This document shows, in pieces, positions 9,393 to 18,270 of a stretch of 64,000 nucleotides of DNA (its first letter is position 1; the number at the start of each line of letters is the position of its first letter). The DNA comes from an uncultured Verrucomicrobiales bacterium (lineage in GTDB: Bacteria; Verrucomicrobiota; Verrucomicrobiia; Verrucomicrobiales; DEV007): assembly GCA_913058215.1 (NCBI GenBank), contig CAJXQE010000001.1, positions 1 through 64,000 of the forward strand, read 5' to 3'. The position numbers and the translations under genes are program-made. Under the pieces are notes generated by a model. That model saw nothing but the letters and a program-made list of their open reading frames with translations, searched no databases and was not told where the DNA came from.

Positions 9393-9635
9393 CTACGCGT
9401 TTCGACCGGAAGAGCGTTCCAGGATCCCCTCTTCTTCTTTCAACTCGTCAGTTAATCGTTCCAGGGCCCGGTCAGACAGATTGTTGTCGGCTTCCAGATC
9501 GACAACCTGCATGACATTCTTTTTCCAGATTAGATACCCCCAGCCCAGCCCGACCAGAACGAACAGGAGGGCGCAAGCGATGAAATAGAGGATTCCATTT
9601 CCCTCCGGGGAGGTCAGAATTTCAGGAAGTGTCAT
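9393..9635 (-). CDS. Small single-pass membrane protein of the OmpA cluster (distal)
   Basis: An 80-aa protein with one transmembrane helix at about residues 17-37 (ACALLFVLVGLGWGYLIW), followed by a charged, acidic helix (about 45-75) likely to form a coiled coil. The Tyr-Leu-Ile-Trp-Lys-Lys sequence at the end of the helix resembles the equivalent place in two other proteins of the same cluster. It is the last gene of a four-gene run, 34 bases after the large OmpA-family gene. No family recognised; a partner or anchor for the large coiled-coil protein is a reasonable guess. Confidence 0.72.
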   Translation of the reverse strand: MTLPEILTSPEGNGILYFIACALLFVLVGLGWGYLIWKKNVMQVVDLEADNNLSDRALERLTDELKEEEGILERSSGRNA

Positions 9636-9669
9636 TACACAAGCGGTCTTGACCGGATTCTATACAAAT

Positions 9670-12600
9670 TCAGTTCACGGTTTCAGCAACCGCTTCCGCG
9701 ATCAGGTTCACTTCCACTCGCCTAGCTCTCCATGAATCTTCGGATTGGCCGAACGATTCGTCTTCCCCTCCGCTTTGAACGCTGATGAGGGAATGAGAGA
9801 CTCCATTTTCCATGAGCCGTTCCCTGACTGCCTCGGCGCGTCTCGCACTGAGAGATTCGTTCATTGCTTCACTCCCTTCGGCACCGGAATAACCCAGCAC
9901 CGAGATTTTGATGCGACCACCTGCGCTGCGAACTTCTCTTGCTGCGCGATCGATTTCGATTAGGGCTTCGCCGTTCAGGTTGACCTTGGTGTCGTCAAAG
10001 AAGACGCGGAGACTTCCATTTCCTGAATCTTCAAAGTGAGGAGCAATTGCTGATTTCACCCGGTTGATACTGTGAGGAGATTCTTCTCCTTCGACCGATG
10101 CTTCAGATTCCTGGAAGTTTTCCCGCTGCCTTTCGTAGGTCAGCTGGTCTTCCAGCTCGCGAATAGCCATTTGCTTGAACGAAAGATCATTCCGCAATGT
10201 CTCGACCAACTCCTTCAGATGAGAAGCGGATTCTTCTTGGTGCTCATGCTGATGGTGAGCGGCACGGCCACTCTCCAATTCCTGTTGAGCTGACTGCAGT
10301 TCTTCAAGAGCTCGGTTCAGATCTTCAATAGCAGTGTCCTTTTCACCTTGGGCAGACTGAAGCTTCGCTTCCGCGGCCTCTAACGGTTCCGCAGTAGCAG
10401 CAATCTCATCCTGCAACAATTCGATACTTTCCGTTTGCGATAAAAGCTCTATCTGATGCGCCTGCTTGATCTCGATAATCTCCTCACGCAGGACAACCAG
10501 TTCATTCTCACAGGAGCCAAAATTCTGTTCCGCATCAACGGCCCGGGCTTCCAGTAGGGCTATTGAATCTCCAAGAGCGTTGATTTGATCGTCTTCAGAA
10601 GCGAAGAAATCTGACATACTTGGCTGAGACCCTCCATCATCACTGTCATTACCCCCGAATGATTGAAAATCGCCATGGATCAGTCGATTAATCCGATCAG
10701 AAAAATCACCAAGCTGTTGGGTTTTAACATCCAGGACTTCAGCAAGATGGGTGCTGTTGGTCTCTAGCGTCTCCTGAGAGTGCTGGGCTGCCGCAAGCTG
10801 CGACTTCAACTCATCATTCTCAGTTTCAGCGGTTTCGACTTCCATTTTCAAGGTCGCAATGGACTGTTCCTGCATGGACTGAGTCTCTTCAGAGCTTAAA
10901 GCTTCACCCCGAAGCAGATCGAGATCCCTGGCCATTGTTAGATTCATTTGCTCCAGTTCCTGGACCTTCGTGGTAAGATCCTCCGAACCCGTTTCAATCG
11001 TTTCCAATTGTTCACGGGCAGCTTCCAGCTCACTCTTGGCAAGCTCAAGTGCTTCAGATTTTTCTGTAGCCTCTGTTTTCATGAGATTGTAACGGTCTTC
11101 GAGCACCAGCATTTTCTGGCGGCGTCCTTCGACATCAGAAGACATCTCCTCCATATCTGCCGTCATCTTCTTGACCTCATCCTTCGATTCCGTGAGTTCC
11201 GTCTCCAGATCAGCGATCTGTTTGCTCATGATGCCGTTGTCCCACTTCAGATCATCCAACTCTTTGGATACTTCCTGAGAATGGCTCGAGGAGCGATTTA
11301 GAGTGCCAGTAGCGATCTCCAGTTGGGTGCTGATGCGATTCATCTCGCCGTATCGATTGGAGAGAGCGAGTTCGACTTCCGCGATGCGCCCGGTGAGCAT
11401 CTCGGCAATAGAAGCTTTTTCCAAAAGCTCGCTGCTCATGCTCGAATGCCCTTCAGTCATCCCTTCGAGGTCTCCCTCTTGCTCAGCGACTTTCACCCGA
11501 AGATTGCGGATCAGTTCCCTCTGGGATTCCAGTTCCTTAACAGCGTCACTCACTTCTGCATTTCGGTCGTCCACAATAGCCTCAAGCTCTTCGATTTGAT
11601 TCCCCAAATCTGTGAGTTCCGATTTCTGCTCCGCTTCTCTTCTGCGGAACTGGCTCAATTCGTTCGCGGTGCTTTCCACTTCTTCGGTGAGTCTTCCGAT
11701 CTCTGAATTCGCCTCTTCTAATTCTTCCGGGGCAATAGCATTGCTTTCCAGAGCGGATTTTGCGCCCTCTTCTTCTGCCAGTCGCGCTTCCAGAACTTCG
11801 ACGCCGCCAAAGGTTTGATTATAACCTTCACGAACATCGGTCATCTCATCGAGAGCGTCTTTGAGCTCAGCCTTAAGGCGTTCGATGACACGATCTTTTT
11901 CAGCGAGCAGTTCATCACTGTCTCCATCCCCAAAACCTTCGGATGGCGGTGACATTGCAGCCATTAGCGGAACAATGGTCGTTTCGCTTTCTTTCGGGGC
12001 GTCGTCCACGGCTCCACTCTGAGCCAGCAGGTTTCCGATGGTATCGGATTTTCCAAGCGTTGCGATCTCGTCCTCCCGATTCTGGAGCTCCAACTCCAGA
12101 TCAGAAATTTGCTGATAAAGTCCCTGGAGAGCTTCGGAATGATCATCCACCTGACTATCAAGCTCATCTTGAAGTGCCGTCACTTTCTCAGTGAGCTCAT
12201 CCACTTTTGGTTCCGCTTCAGTAGTTGAATGTACCGCTGGGACAATTTCCCTGCTGACTTTGGAATCGCTGGATTGAAGGTTTTTCAGTTCGCGGCCACG
12301 CTGCTTCAGAAGAGCGGCAAGCTGGACACTTTCCCTGTAGCTTCCGCCTCCGTCTGTGGCGCTTTCCAATTTCGACTTCAAGTCAGTAACTGTTGATTCC
12401 AGTTCACGAACCCGAACTGACTCCGGCTCTGCAATAACAGAATCAGATCCCTTGCCGCTGCGAAGTTCATGAAGTTTGTCATGAGCATCGACAAGATCCT
12501 GTTCAAGATCGGTCACTCTCGAACGCAGCAAACGCACTTCATCTGTTTCTGCACGGAGATCCAGGGAGTGATTCAAGCCTGAAATCTCTTCATCACGTTT

Positions 12601-12993
12601 TTCGAGGAGGTCCTCCAGTTCTGTTACCCTATTTTCGGCAGCTTTAGAACGAAGCGACTCTGAATCGGTGTTTTTGTTTTGCCCTTCTTCGAGCGCCTTG
12701 ATCTTTTTATCACGGGACGCCAGTTGGACAACGAACTTTTCCAGCTGTGAATCAAAACCATCCCGATCTTCCTGCCAACGATTCCGGAGTTTTTTAAAAA
12801 GATCCCGCTGCGACCCACCCAGAGCCTGCCATTGGCTGGCCAGATTCATGTTCTCTTCGATTGCGGTGTACAATCTCTGGTTGTATCGACCCCAGATGAG
12901 CTTGGCAAAAAGTAAGCCAATGCCAAAGAAGATCAGAACCTCGAGACCGACCATGAGCCAGTTTTGAAGCAAAAAGTTCAGTGCCTTTTCCAT
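9670..12993 (-). CDS. Long coiled-coil protein with N-terminal membrane anchor and C-terminal OmpA domain
   Basis: An envelope-spanning protein of 1107 aa. One transmembrane helix lies near residues 10-32 and ends in AKLIWGRYN. About 850 residues of heptad-rich, acidic coiled coil follow, and a C-terminal OmpA-like peptidoglycan-binding domain covers about the last 110 residues. The peptidoglycan motif is readable as NESLSARRAEAVRERL, close to the family pattern NxxLSxxRAxxVxxxL. By geometry it could reach from the inner membrane to the cell wall. It sits between two tiny membrane-protein genes and shares the cluster with a second OmpA protein. Low-complexity Glu/Leu/Ser content means that similarity hits to myosin-like proteins would be uninformative. 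Confidence 0.88.
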   Translation of the reverse strand: MEKALNFLLQNWLMVGLEVLIFFGIGLLFAKLIWGRYNQRLYTAIEENMNLASQWQALGGSQRDLFKKLRNRWQEDRDGFDSQLEKFVVQLASRDKKIKALEEGQNKNTDSESLRSKAAENRVTELEDLLEKRDEEISGLNHSLDLRAETDEVRLLRSRVTDLEQDLVDAHDKLHELRSGKGSDSVIAEPESVRVRELESTVTDLKSKLESATDGGGSYRESVQLAALLKQRGRELKNLQSSDSKVSREIVPAVHSTTEAEPKVDELTEKVTALQDELDSQVDDHSEALQGLYQQISDLELELQNREDEIATLGKSDTIGNLLAQSGAVDDAPKESETTIVPLMAAMSPPSEGFGDGDSDELLAEKDRVIERLKAELKDALDEMTDVREGYNQTFGGVEVLEARLAEEEGAKSALESNAIAPEELEEANSEIGRLTEEVESTANELSQFRRREAEQKSELTDLGNQIEELEAIVDDRNAEVSDAVKELESQRELIRNLRVKVAEQEGDLEGMTEGHSSMSSELLEKASIAEMLTGRIAEVELALSNRYGEMNRISTQLEIATGTLNRSSSHSQEVSKELDDLKWDNGIMSKQIADLETELTESKDEVKKMTADMEEMSSDVEGRRQKMLVLEDRYNLMKTEATEKSEALELAKSELEAAREQLETIETGSEDLTTKVQELEQMNLTMARDLDLLRGEALSSEETQSMQEQSIATLKMEVETAETENDELKSQLAAAQHSQETLETNSTHLAEVLDVKTQQLGDFSDRINRLIHGDFQSFGGNDSDDGGSQPSMSDFFASEDDQINALGDSIALLEARAVDAEQNFGSCENELVVLREEIIEIKQAHQIELLSQTESIELLQDEIAATAEPLEAAEAKLQSAQGEKDTAIEDLNRALEELQSAQQELESGRAAHHQHEHQEESASHLKELVETLRNDLSFKQMAIRELEDQLTYERQRENFQESEASVEGEESPHSINRVKSAIAPHFEDSGNGSLRVFFDDTKVNLNGEALIEIDRAAREVRSAGGRIKISVLGYSGAEGSEAMNESLSARRAEAVRERLMENGVSHSLISVQSGGEDESFGQSEDSWRARRVEVNLIAEAVAETVN

Positions 12994-13038
12994 AATGCTG
13001 TTTCGTTTGTGTAAATTTTTCTACCTGATGGGTAAAAA

Positions 13039-13284
13039 CTAAGTTTGTGTCTCGGAGACCTCTGCCTTTAAACGGGAGAGCTCTTCATTTATTTGTTCGT
13101 ACTTCGCCCGCGCAATACGACTCTCTTCTTCGATGGATTCCAGGGCCCGCCGATTGCTTCGCCAAATCATCCATCCTGTAATACTTCCTAAAATCACCAC
13201 GACTAGACCTCCCCCAAGATAGGTCATTGCCCAGTCTTTCAGGAATAAGCCAGAGGCATCGGTAGCGGCGAAAAGGATCTGCAT
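13039..13284 (-). CDS. Small single-pass membrane protein of the OmpA cluster (proximal)
   Basis: An 81-aa protein with a short periplasm-like N-terminus, a transmembrane helix at about residues 21-43 (GGGLVVVILGSITGWMIW) and a C-terminal helix with coiled-coil spacing (about 48-78). The helix ends in Gly-Trp-Met-Ile-Trp-Arg, echoing LIW-K/G in the two downstream proteins. It starts 28 bases after the BON/OmpA gene and ends 45 bases before the long coiled-coil gene, consistent with one transcript. No known family is recognised. Confidence 0.72.
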   Translation of the reverse strand: MQILFAATDASGLFLKDWAMTYLGGGLVVVILGSITGWMIWRSNRRALESIEEESRIARAKYEQINEELSRLKAEVSETQT

Positions 13285-13312
13285 CTTGATGTTATAAATT
13301 TATAAACAATTC

Positions 13313-15163
13313 CTATTCTGCGCCATCTTCTTTTTTGGCGTTTTCACTCTTGGCGATCGTAATCTCGACACGACGAGCTTTCCATCGGGATTTGGACGAG
13401 GTATTTACCTGGTCCACTCCAAAACTGACAGCCGAAATGCGATCTTCAGCGATCCCAAGTGAAACGAGGGCGGCCCGGACAGAACTTGCGCGCTTAATAC
13501 TGAGGAGGCGATTCTTTTCCGGGTTTCCCAGTGTGTCGGACAAGCCGCCAACTTCGAATGGAAACGCAACTCCCGTTTTTTTAATAAGGTCGGCAGCAGT
13601 TTTCAGCTTGTCCATCTCATCATTCCCCACTGCATCACTGCCAGATTTAAAATACACCGGCAATTTCTCTAATTCTTTAAGGAGAGCAACTTCGGCTTCC
13701 GGTTCCAAACTGGGAACAGGGACATAAATCTCTTCAAACTTCAGGGTGTTCAGAATCGTGAATGTCGTGGGAACTGTGTTCACAGCGAGATTGTGAAGAA
13801 AGCGCGTTTGCTCAACGGTGAGGGCTTCACCGGCAAGTTCCACTTTCCCGTTTCTGATCGAGGTTTCACCAAAATTGGTTCGTTCCATCACTTCGGATAG
13901 AAATCCTCCCAACTTCTCCAACCACTCTTCTTGAATTGTAAGAGCCACAATTTGAATCTGGTTTTCAATCTCGACATCTGGATGATTGGAACTGATCTCG
14001 GAAACGAGTGATGCCACCACTTCTTCAGATGGCAATATCCCCTTCAGAGTCAGCTTGCCGCCTTTAAATTCCGCCGCAATTTCCGGTTGAACCTGCTCTT
14101 TCGTCATCTCAGTCGTCAGAGTGACTTCAGCAATCACGTCCACAGATGTCTCAGACTTAGCCAGTTTCCCCAAAACACCGACAATCGCCCCCTGCTGTGC
14201 CTCGGTGCTCACCTGCCCTTTAACCAAAACCCGGTCGCCAGCATAGTGAACTTCGGCCCCGCCCTCCATTTCATCGATGAAAAGAGGAATTAAAGTCAGC
14301 GCATTGTTTAACCAGTAGGGAGCTTCAAGATCTGGATCCACTTCCAGATCTCCGTTTAAACGAACCAATCCAGGTTGGCTGGTGAACGCCTCCTTGATCT
14401 TCTCTTTTACTCGATCGTCCGGAACCTTCCCTTCGATGACTACGCCGAACCTGGACTTTCTCAGATGCATTTCTGAGGGGTTTGCAAAAACGCGCGTAGC
14501 CTTCACGGACACTTCGTCCACAACAGAAGCCCCGGCGATTGACTTCGCGATCTCCATGAGACCAAACTTGATTCCAGCATTGTCCACCTCGGCCCGTATT
14601 GTCAAAACGCCATCTTTCAAAATTAATTCCGAGGCTTGTGAAGACGAAATCAATCCGGCGGCGAGTGACGCGAACTCGGCGACAGGCTCTAGAGGTAATC
14701 GCCGGGCATCCAGTTCAATTTCGTTAGCGATCGCATTGCCACCACTCACAGAATGAAGACGGGCACCCAGAAGACGTTTTGCAGCCTCCTCTTTCGAAGA
14801 AATACTGCCTTCAAGCTTTGCCGTCAGGGAATTGTTCGGCTTTGTCATATGAACCCAGGGGGCAAGGGTCGGCCTGATTTGCACCTGAAAATTATCCTTT
14901 TCCGGGAAATAGGCACCGGGCACCGATTTCTCGAGCAAGGGCAGCACCTTGGTCCTTTCTTCCTCGCTGTCGACAAACCCGGCCAAATCAGCAACCATAT
15001 GATCAAAGGAAACTGTGACGTCTTTAAAGCCAGCCTCCTGGAGAACCGCCAGCGATTTGTCTTTCAGCTCCTGCTCAACTCCTTCCTTGTGACTATACCT
15101 TGCCAGACCGGCGAACAAGCCGACGGCGCCGAAAAAAAGGATAGCTACAAAAAAGAATCTCAT
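13313..15163 (-). CDS. BON-repeat/OmpA-family envelope protein
   Basis: A 616-aa protein with an N-terminal hydrophobic anchor or signal (FFFVAILFFGAVGLFAGLA). Several BON-like alpha/beta repeats fill the central 450 residues, with repeated patterns of the type LNGxLxxD, VKGQVST and LKGILPS. The C-terminal OmpA domain carries the peptidoglycan motif NRLLSIKRASSVRAAL and a final WKARRVEITI strand. BON domains bind phospholipid and OmpA domains bind peptidoglycan, so a membrane-to-wall tether is likely. The layout recalls mycobacterial ArfA, which also has BON plus OmpA and is encoded beside small membrane proteins ArfB and ArfC; the resemblance is architectural only. It is the first gene of the four-gene cluster, divergent from the GtrA gene. 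Confidence 0.88.
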   Translation of the reverse strand: MRFFFVAILFFGAVGLFAGLARYSHKEGVEQELKDKSLAVLQEAGFKDVTVSFDHMVADLAGFVDSEEERTKVLPLLEKSVPGAYFPEKDNFQVQIRPTLAPWVHMTKPNNSLTAKLEGSISSKEEAAKRLLGARLHSVSGGNAIANEIELDARRLPLEPVAEFASLAAGLISSSQASELILKDGVLTIRAEVDNAGIKFGLMEIAKSIAGASVVDEVSVKATRVFANPSEMHLRKSRFGVVIEGKVPDDRVKEKIKEAFTSQPGLVRLNGDLEVDPDLEAPYWLNNALTLIPLFIDEMEGGAEVHYAGDRVLVKGQVSTEAQQGAIVGVLGKLAKSETSVDVIAEVTLTTEMTKEQVQPEIAAEFKGGKLTLKGILPSEEVVASLVSEISSNHPDVEIENQIQIVALTIQEEWLEKLGGFLSEVMERTNFGETSIRNGKVELAGEALTVEQTRFLHNLAVNTVPTTFTILNTLKFEEIYVPVPSLEPEAEVALLKELEKLPVYFKSGSDAVGNDEMDKLKTAADLIKKTGVAFPFEVGGLSDTLGNPEKNRLLSIKRASSVRAALVSLGIAEDRISAVSFGVDQVNTSSKSRWKARRVEITIAKSENAKKEDGAE

Positions 15164-15352
15164 TCCCAGTTACTTTTAACGATAAATAATATTCAGTATT
15201 TACAAAATTCTCAACCCTGATTCTACTTCTCCGCTGACTATTTTGCAAATCTTTGTAAAAGTTATCGCGTAATTTTAAAAATTCATGTAATTTATCAAAA
15301 TTATAAATTATAGCTTACCCTTGTCATCCCGAACCGTCCGTTTCCGCCATAC
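15164..15352. promoter_or_regulatory. AT-rich divergent intergenic region
   Basis: This 189-base spacer between the OmpA cluster (minus) and the GtrA gene (plus) is far more AT-rich than its surroundings, especially 15235-15315, where runs of T/A and TATAAA-like hexamers occur on both strands (for example TTATAAATTATAG near 15300). It probably carries the two divergent promoters. No single -35/-10 pair stands out enough to assign. Confidence 0.45.
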
Positions 15353-15874
15353 ATGAATATCTTAAATACAATTGTTGGTGATTTGCGCACGATTATTGAG
15401 GGCTTAAAGCGCGACGGATTGGGAAAAACGGCGCAACTCCTTCATTCCAGAGATGCCCCTGCACTCGCACAGTTTGCCAAATACGGGATATGCGGTGTCG
15501 GAGCCGTGATCGTTCATCACATTGTCTTTGTAGGGCTCACCATGTCTGTCATGCCAATTGCGGAAAGCTCTGGATTGTCCCCTGAATCCCGTGAGCACAA
15601 CTCGATGCTGGCCAATCTGATTTCCTGGCCTTTTAGCAATGTGTTTGCTTATCTAATGAACATTCTCTGGGTTTTCACCCCGGGCCGTCATTCGAAGTGG
15701 CGCGAATTCGCATTGTTCTCCGGCATTTCCTTCCTCAGCTTTGGCGTGGGGCTTCTGGGAGGGCCCGTTTTTATCTCCGAGGGAGTTCATGAGTGGATCG
15801 GCCAGTTCGGTTTCGTTGTCACATCAGCTCTCGTAAACTTCGTGTGCCGAAAGTTTCTCGTGTTTCAGAAATGA
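15353..15874 (+). CDS. GtrA family membrane protein
   Basis: A 173-aa integral membrane protein of the GtrA/DPMS family, small flippase-like or accessory proteins for polyprenyl-phosphate sugars. A cytoplasmic N-terminus of about 40 residues leads to FAKYGICGVGAVIVHHIVF, the characteristic first helix, then three further helices and the conserved closing segment LVNFVCRKFLVFQK. The length is slightly above the typical 130-150 because of the N-terminal extension. No glycosyltransferase is adjacent, so the sugar moved is unknown; the GT2 gene at 57002 is the only candidate partner in the window. Confidence 0.9.
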   Translation: MNILNTIVGDLRTIIEGLKRDGLGKTAQLLHSRDAPALAQFAKYGICGVGAVIVHHIVFVGLTMSVMPIAESSGLSPESREHNSMLANLISWPFSNVFAYLMNILWVFTPGRHSKWREFALFSGISFLSFGVGLLGGPVFISEGVHEWIGQFGFVVTSALVNFVCRKFLVFQK

Positions 15875-15908
15875 TTGACCCTCACAGAGTTTGCTGCGAA
15901 TTTGATAT

Positions 15909-16418
15909 GTGAAAAACGCGTCTTTAACTCTTTTGGGGCTTCAGCAACAGAAAGCCGTTTTGTTCACTCTTCTCTGCATCGGCTGCTTGTTTAGCCTCAG
16001 TAGCAGCTTCCTCCTTCATGCGGATGACAAGTCCTGGATTGCCGGCGAATCGGTCGGCCAGGCTGAGGCGCTGAAAGATGGATGGTATTCTCAAAAAGTG
16101 AGGATCAGGAATGTTTCAGCAAAATCCATCTTTGTTTACGGACATTCCCTGGATTCTCCCTTTGTCCAGATCGACACGAGGAATCCTGAAACCATGGAAT
16201 GGGAGAGTTTCGGCATTGGCTATTGCGGAACCGGTGCCGATCTTCACAAAGTGAAGAATGGAAAAGAGTTCGTAGCCACGATTCGCTTGCCTGGAAATCT
16301 GGCGAAGCAGGACCTTCGTGTGAGACTCCATTGCTACCGATCAAAAGCGGATAAAAAACCGAAAGAGTTTGCGACCGGTGTTTTGCGGATGGTTTCGGGG
16401 AACGTAGGTGGAAAGTGA
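15909..16418 (+). CDS. Hypothetical secreted protein
   Basis: A 169-aa product starting at GTG; an overlapping ATG two bases earlier is followed at once by TGA. A signal-peptide-like hydrophobic segment occupies about residues 15-36 (VLFTLLCIGCLFSLSS), after which a single beta-rich domain of about 130 residues follows, with no recognised family. The pattern (VRIRNVSAKSIFVYGHS... FVATIRLP... VRLHCY) resembles small immunoglobulin-like folds found in secreted PVC proteins. It lies 34 bases after the GtrA gene and may be co-transcribed, and it is convergent with the next sulfatase. Confidence 0.7.
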   Translation: MKNASLTLLGLQQQKAVLFTLLCIGCLFSLSSSFLLHADDKSWIAGESVGQAEALKDGWYSQKVRIRNVSAKSIFVYGHSLDSPFVQIDTRNPETMEWESFGIGYCGTGADLHKVKNGKEFVATIRLPGNLAKQDLRVRLHCYRSKADKKPKEFATGVLRMVSGNVGGK

Positions 16419-16584
16419 GAAGTTGCCAGAAAGGGCAGGCGCAAGGCGGGTAGACTTTGATCATCCTTCATTTCGCCACAAGTTTAGCGACTTCGACAAT
16501 ATCCGGGGCATGTGCGCGGAATACCCAAGTGAGCGTCCCGCGCGCTTGCTGAATCAGCCATCCGAAGGATTCGAATACCCCTTA

Positions 16585-18120
16585 CTACTCTGCCTTATCG
16601 GGCTCACGATAGAACCAGTTCGGGAAATCGGAACCTTTGGTCCCACCCGTTTTCCGATGGAGAAACTTCGTCCCGCGATCTTCCAGAATCGGCATCTCAG
16701 TTCCGTTTGTCTCGCGCAGCAGTTCAAAGAGTCTTGTGTTCAGTTTTGTCACCGTTTCCGCATGCTTCGGATCATTGATGAGATTGAGCCTTTCCTCAGG
16801 GTCGCTTTCGAGATCAAAGAGTTGATCGACATCCCAGATCCCGTGATATCGAACATATTTGTATCGCTCGCCGAGAACGGCATGCATCGTTGGGGTCTGG
16901 GGATAATTCCTTTCCCAATAATATTCGTAGAGCAGGTAGTCGCGCCAGTCGGCTGATTCCCCCGTGATCAAAGGCTTCATACTGCGGCCATCCATATGTT
17001 TCGGAGTCTCGAGTCCGGCAAAGTCCAACATGGTCGGTCCCACATCGATGTTCGCTACGACCTGCTTGATCTCCTGCCCCGCCTTTACCGCTTTCGGATA
17101 GCGCAGCATCATCGGGATCCTGACAGAAGCATCATAGGCACAGCGTTTATCAATGAGCCCCTGTTCCCCAAAGAGGAATCCGTTGTCACTGAGATAAAGG
17201 ACGATCGTATTGTCCAGTTCTCCATTTTCCTCGAGAAGCTTCATCAATGCGCCGGTGCTGTCGTCAATCGCCCGGATCGTTTCGCAGTAGCGCTTGTAGT
17301 AAGTCTCCAGGTCCAACCCGGTATAATATGCGAACTCCACTCCATGGCGGCTGTTGCGCTGATTCTTCACCCACATTGGAACATCGCGAAAAGCATCAGG
17401 CATATCGAACCAGGTCTTTGGACGCTCAAATGTTTCCTTATCGTAGCAATAAGCATGGCGATTTGGCGGGAGAAAATCCGCATGCACCGCTTTATGGGAA
17501 AGATACATCAGCCAGGGCTTCTCTCCGTCGCGTTCTTTCATCCAGTCCCCTGCGTAGTCCGTCAGCAAATCAGTAATGTACCCCTTCTGTTCCACTCGTT
17601 TTCCGTTGTCGTTAAGGCCTTCACGGCTCACTTGCGGAACGTAACGCCCTTTAACCTTGGCCTCAGCCGGATCCGCGAAATAGACGCCCTGTCCTTTGAA
17701 TGAAACCCAATAGTCAAAACCGGGCTGTTGGTGATCGATCATCCCGCCCATGTGCCATTTCCCGACAAAGGCCGTTTCATAGCCACTCTCCTGCAGATAT
17801 TTAGGGAAATAAGTCAGCCCTTCTGGAATTGGATTGTAATTGTCGACCACGCGATGGTTGTGGACATACATCCCCGTCAGAATCGAAGCACGGCTCGGAG
17901 AACACAGTGAAGTGGTGACCACGGCATTTTTGAAATGAACGCCCTCTTTTGCGATCCGGTCCATGTGCGGTGTTTCAAGGAAAGGATGATCCATGCATCC
18001 CATCGCATCGTAGCGTTGGTCATCGGTCAGGATCACCAGCATATTCGGACGCTCGTCCGCTGATTGAGCAGGCAAGATAGTGCCGAGAATGGCAAGAACA
18101 CAGAAGAGAGAATATCGCAT
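16585..18120 (-). CDS. Exported sulfatase
   Basis: Type I sulfatase, 511 aa, full length, with a Sec signal peptide at 1-20. The formylglycine-maturation motif is C73-S-P-S-R77, and metal-binding Asp33-Asp34 (LTDDQ) and the later Ser-Asp-Asn (LYLSDNGF) are present. It hydrolyses sulfate esters, probably on a polysaccharide, and requires a formylglycine-generating or anaerobic maturase enzyme encoded outside this window. The overall pattern is close to S1 family members acting on sugar sulfates. It is divergent from the DUF1552 gene with a 150-base spacer. Substrate specificity cannot be read. Confidence 0.95.
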   Translation of the reverse strand: MRYSLFCVLAILGTILPAQSADERPNMLVILTDDQRYDAMGCMDHPFLETPHMDRIAKEGVHFKNAVVTTSLCSPSRASILTGMYVHNHRVVDNYNPIPEGLTYFPKYLQESGYETAFVGKWHMGGMIDHQQPGFDYWVSFKGQGVYFADPAEAKVKGRYVPQVSREGLNDNGKRVEQKGYITDLLTDYAGDWMKERDGEKPWLMYLSHKAVHADFLPPNRHAYCYDKETFERPKTWFDMPDAFRDVPMWVKNQRNSRHGVEFAYYTGLDLETYYKRYCETIRAIDDSTGALMKLLEENGELDNTIVLYLSDNGFLFGEQGLIDKRCAYDASVRIPMMLRYPKAVKAGQEIKQVVANIDVGPTMLDFAGLETPKHMDGRSMKPLITGESADWRDYLLYEYYWERNYPQTPTMHAVLGERYKYVRYHGIWDVDQLFDLESDPEERLNLINDPKHAETVTKLNTRLFELLRETNGTEMPILEDRGTKFLHRKTGGTKGSDFPNWFYREPDKAE

Positions 18121-18270
18121 GGCCAGACACTAGCGACTGCGACAAATCAGGTCAACTGCTCGAATTGCGTTCCCGCCTTTTGCGGAGGAGGGCCTCATGG
18201 TGCATGAGATTCACCTTGTGACGCACCTTGATTCTGCTTCTTCTTTCCGTAATCTCCCCTATCTCTGATT

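Noticed and set aside
10000-12900. Similarity of the long coiled coil to SMC or myosin-like proteins
   Set aside because: No ATPase head or hinge; resemblance is due to heptad composition only.
16719-16760. GTGACAAAAC on the minus strand near 16745, similar to the left block of the ECF-type promoter
   Set aside because: Inside the sulfatase coding region, one base different and without the TAAGTG block at the right spacing.
16996-17703. 235-codon plus-strand frame inside the sulfatase gene
   Set aside because: It lies entirely antisense to conserved sulfatase sequence and has no recognisable domain.
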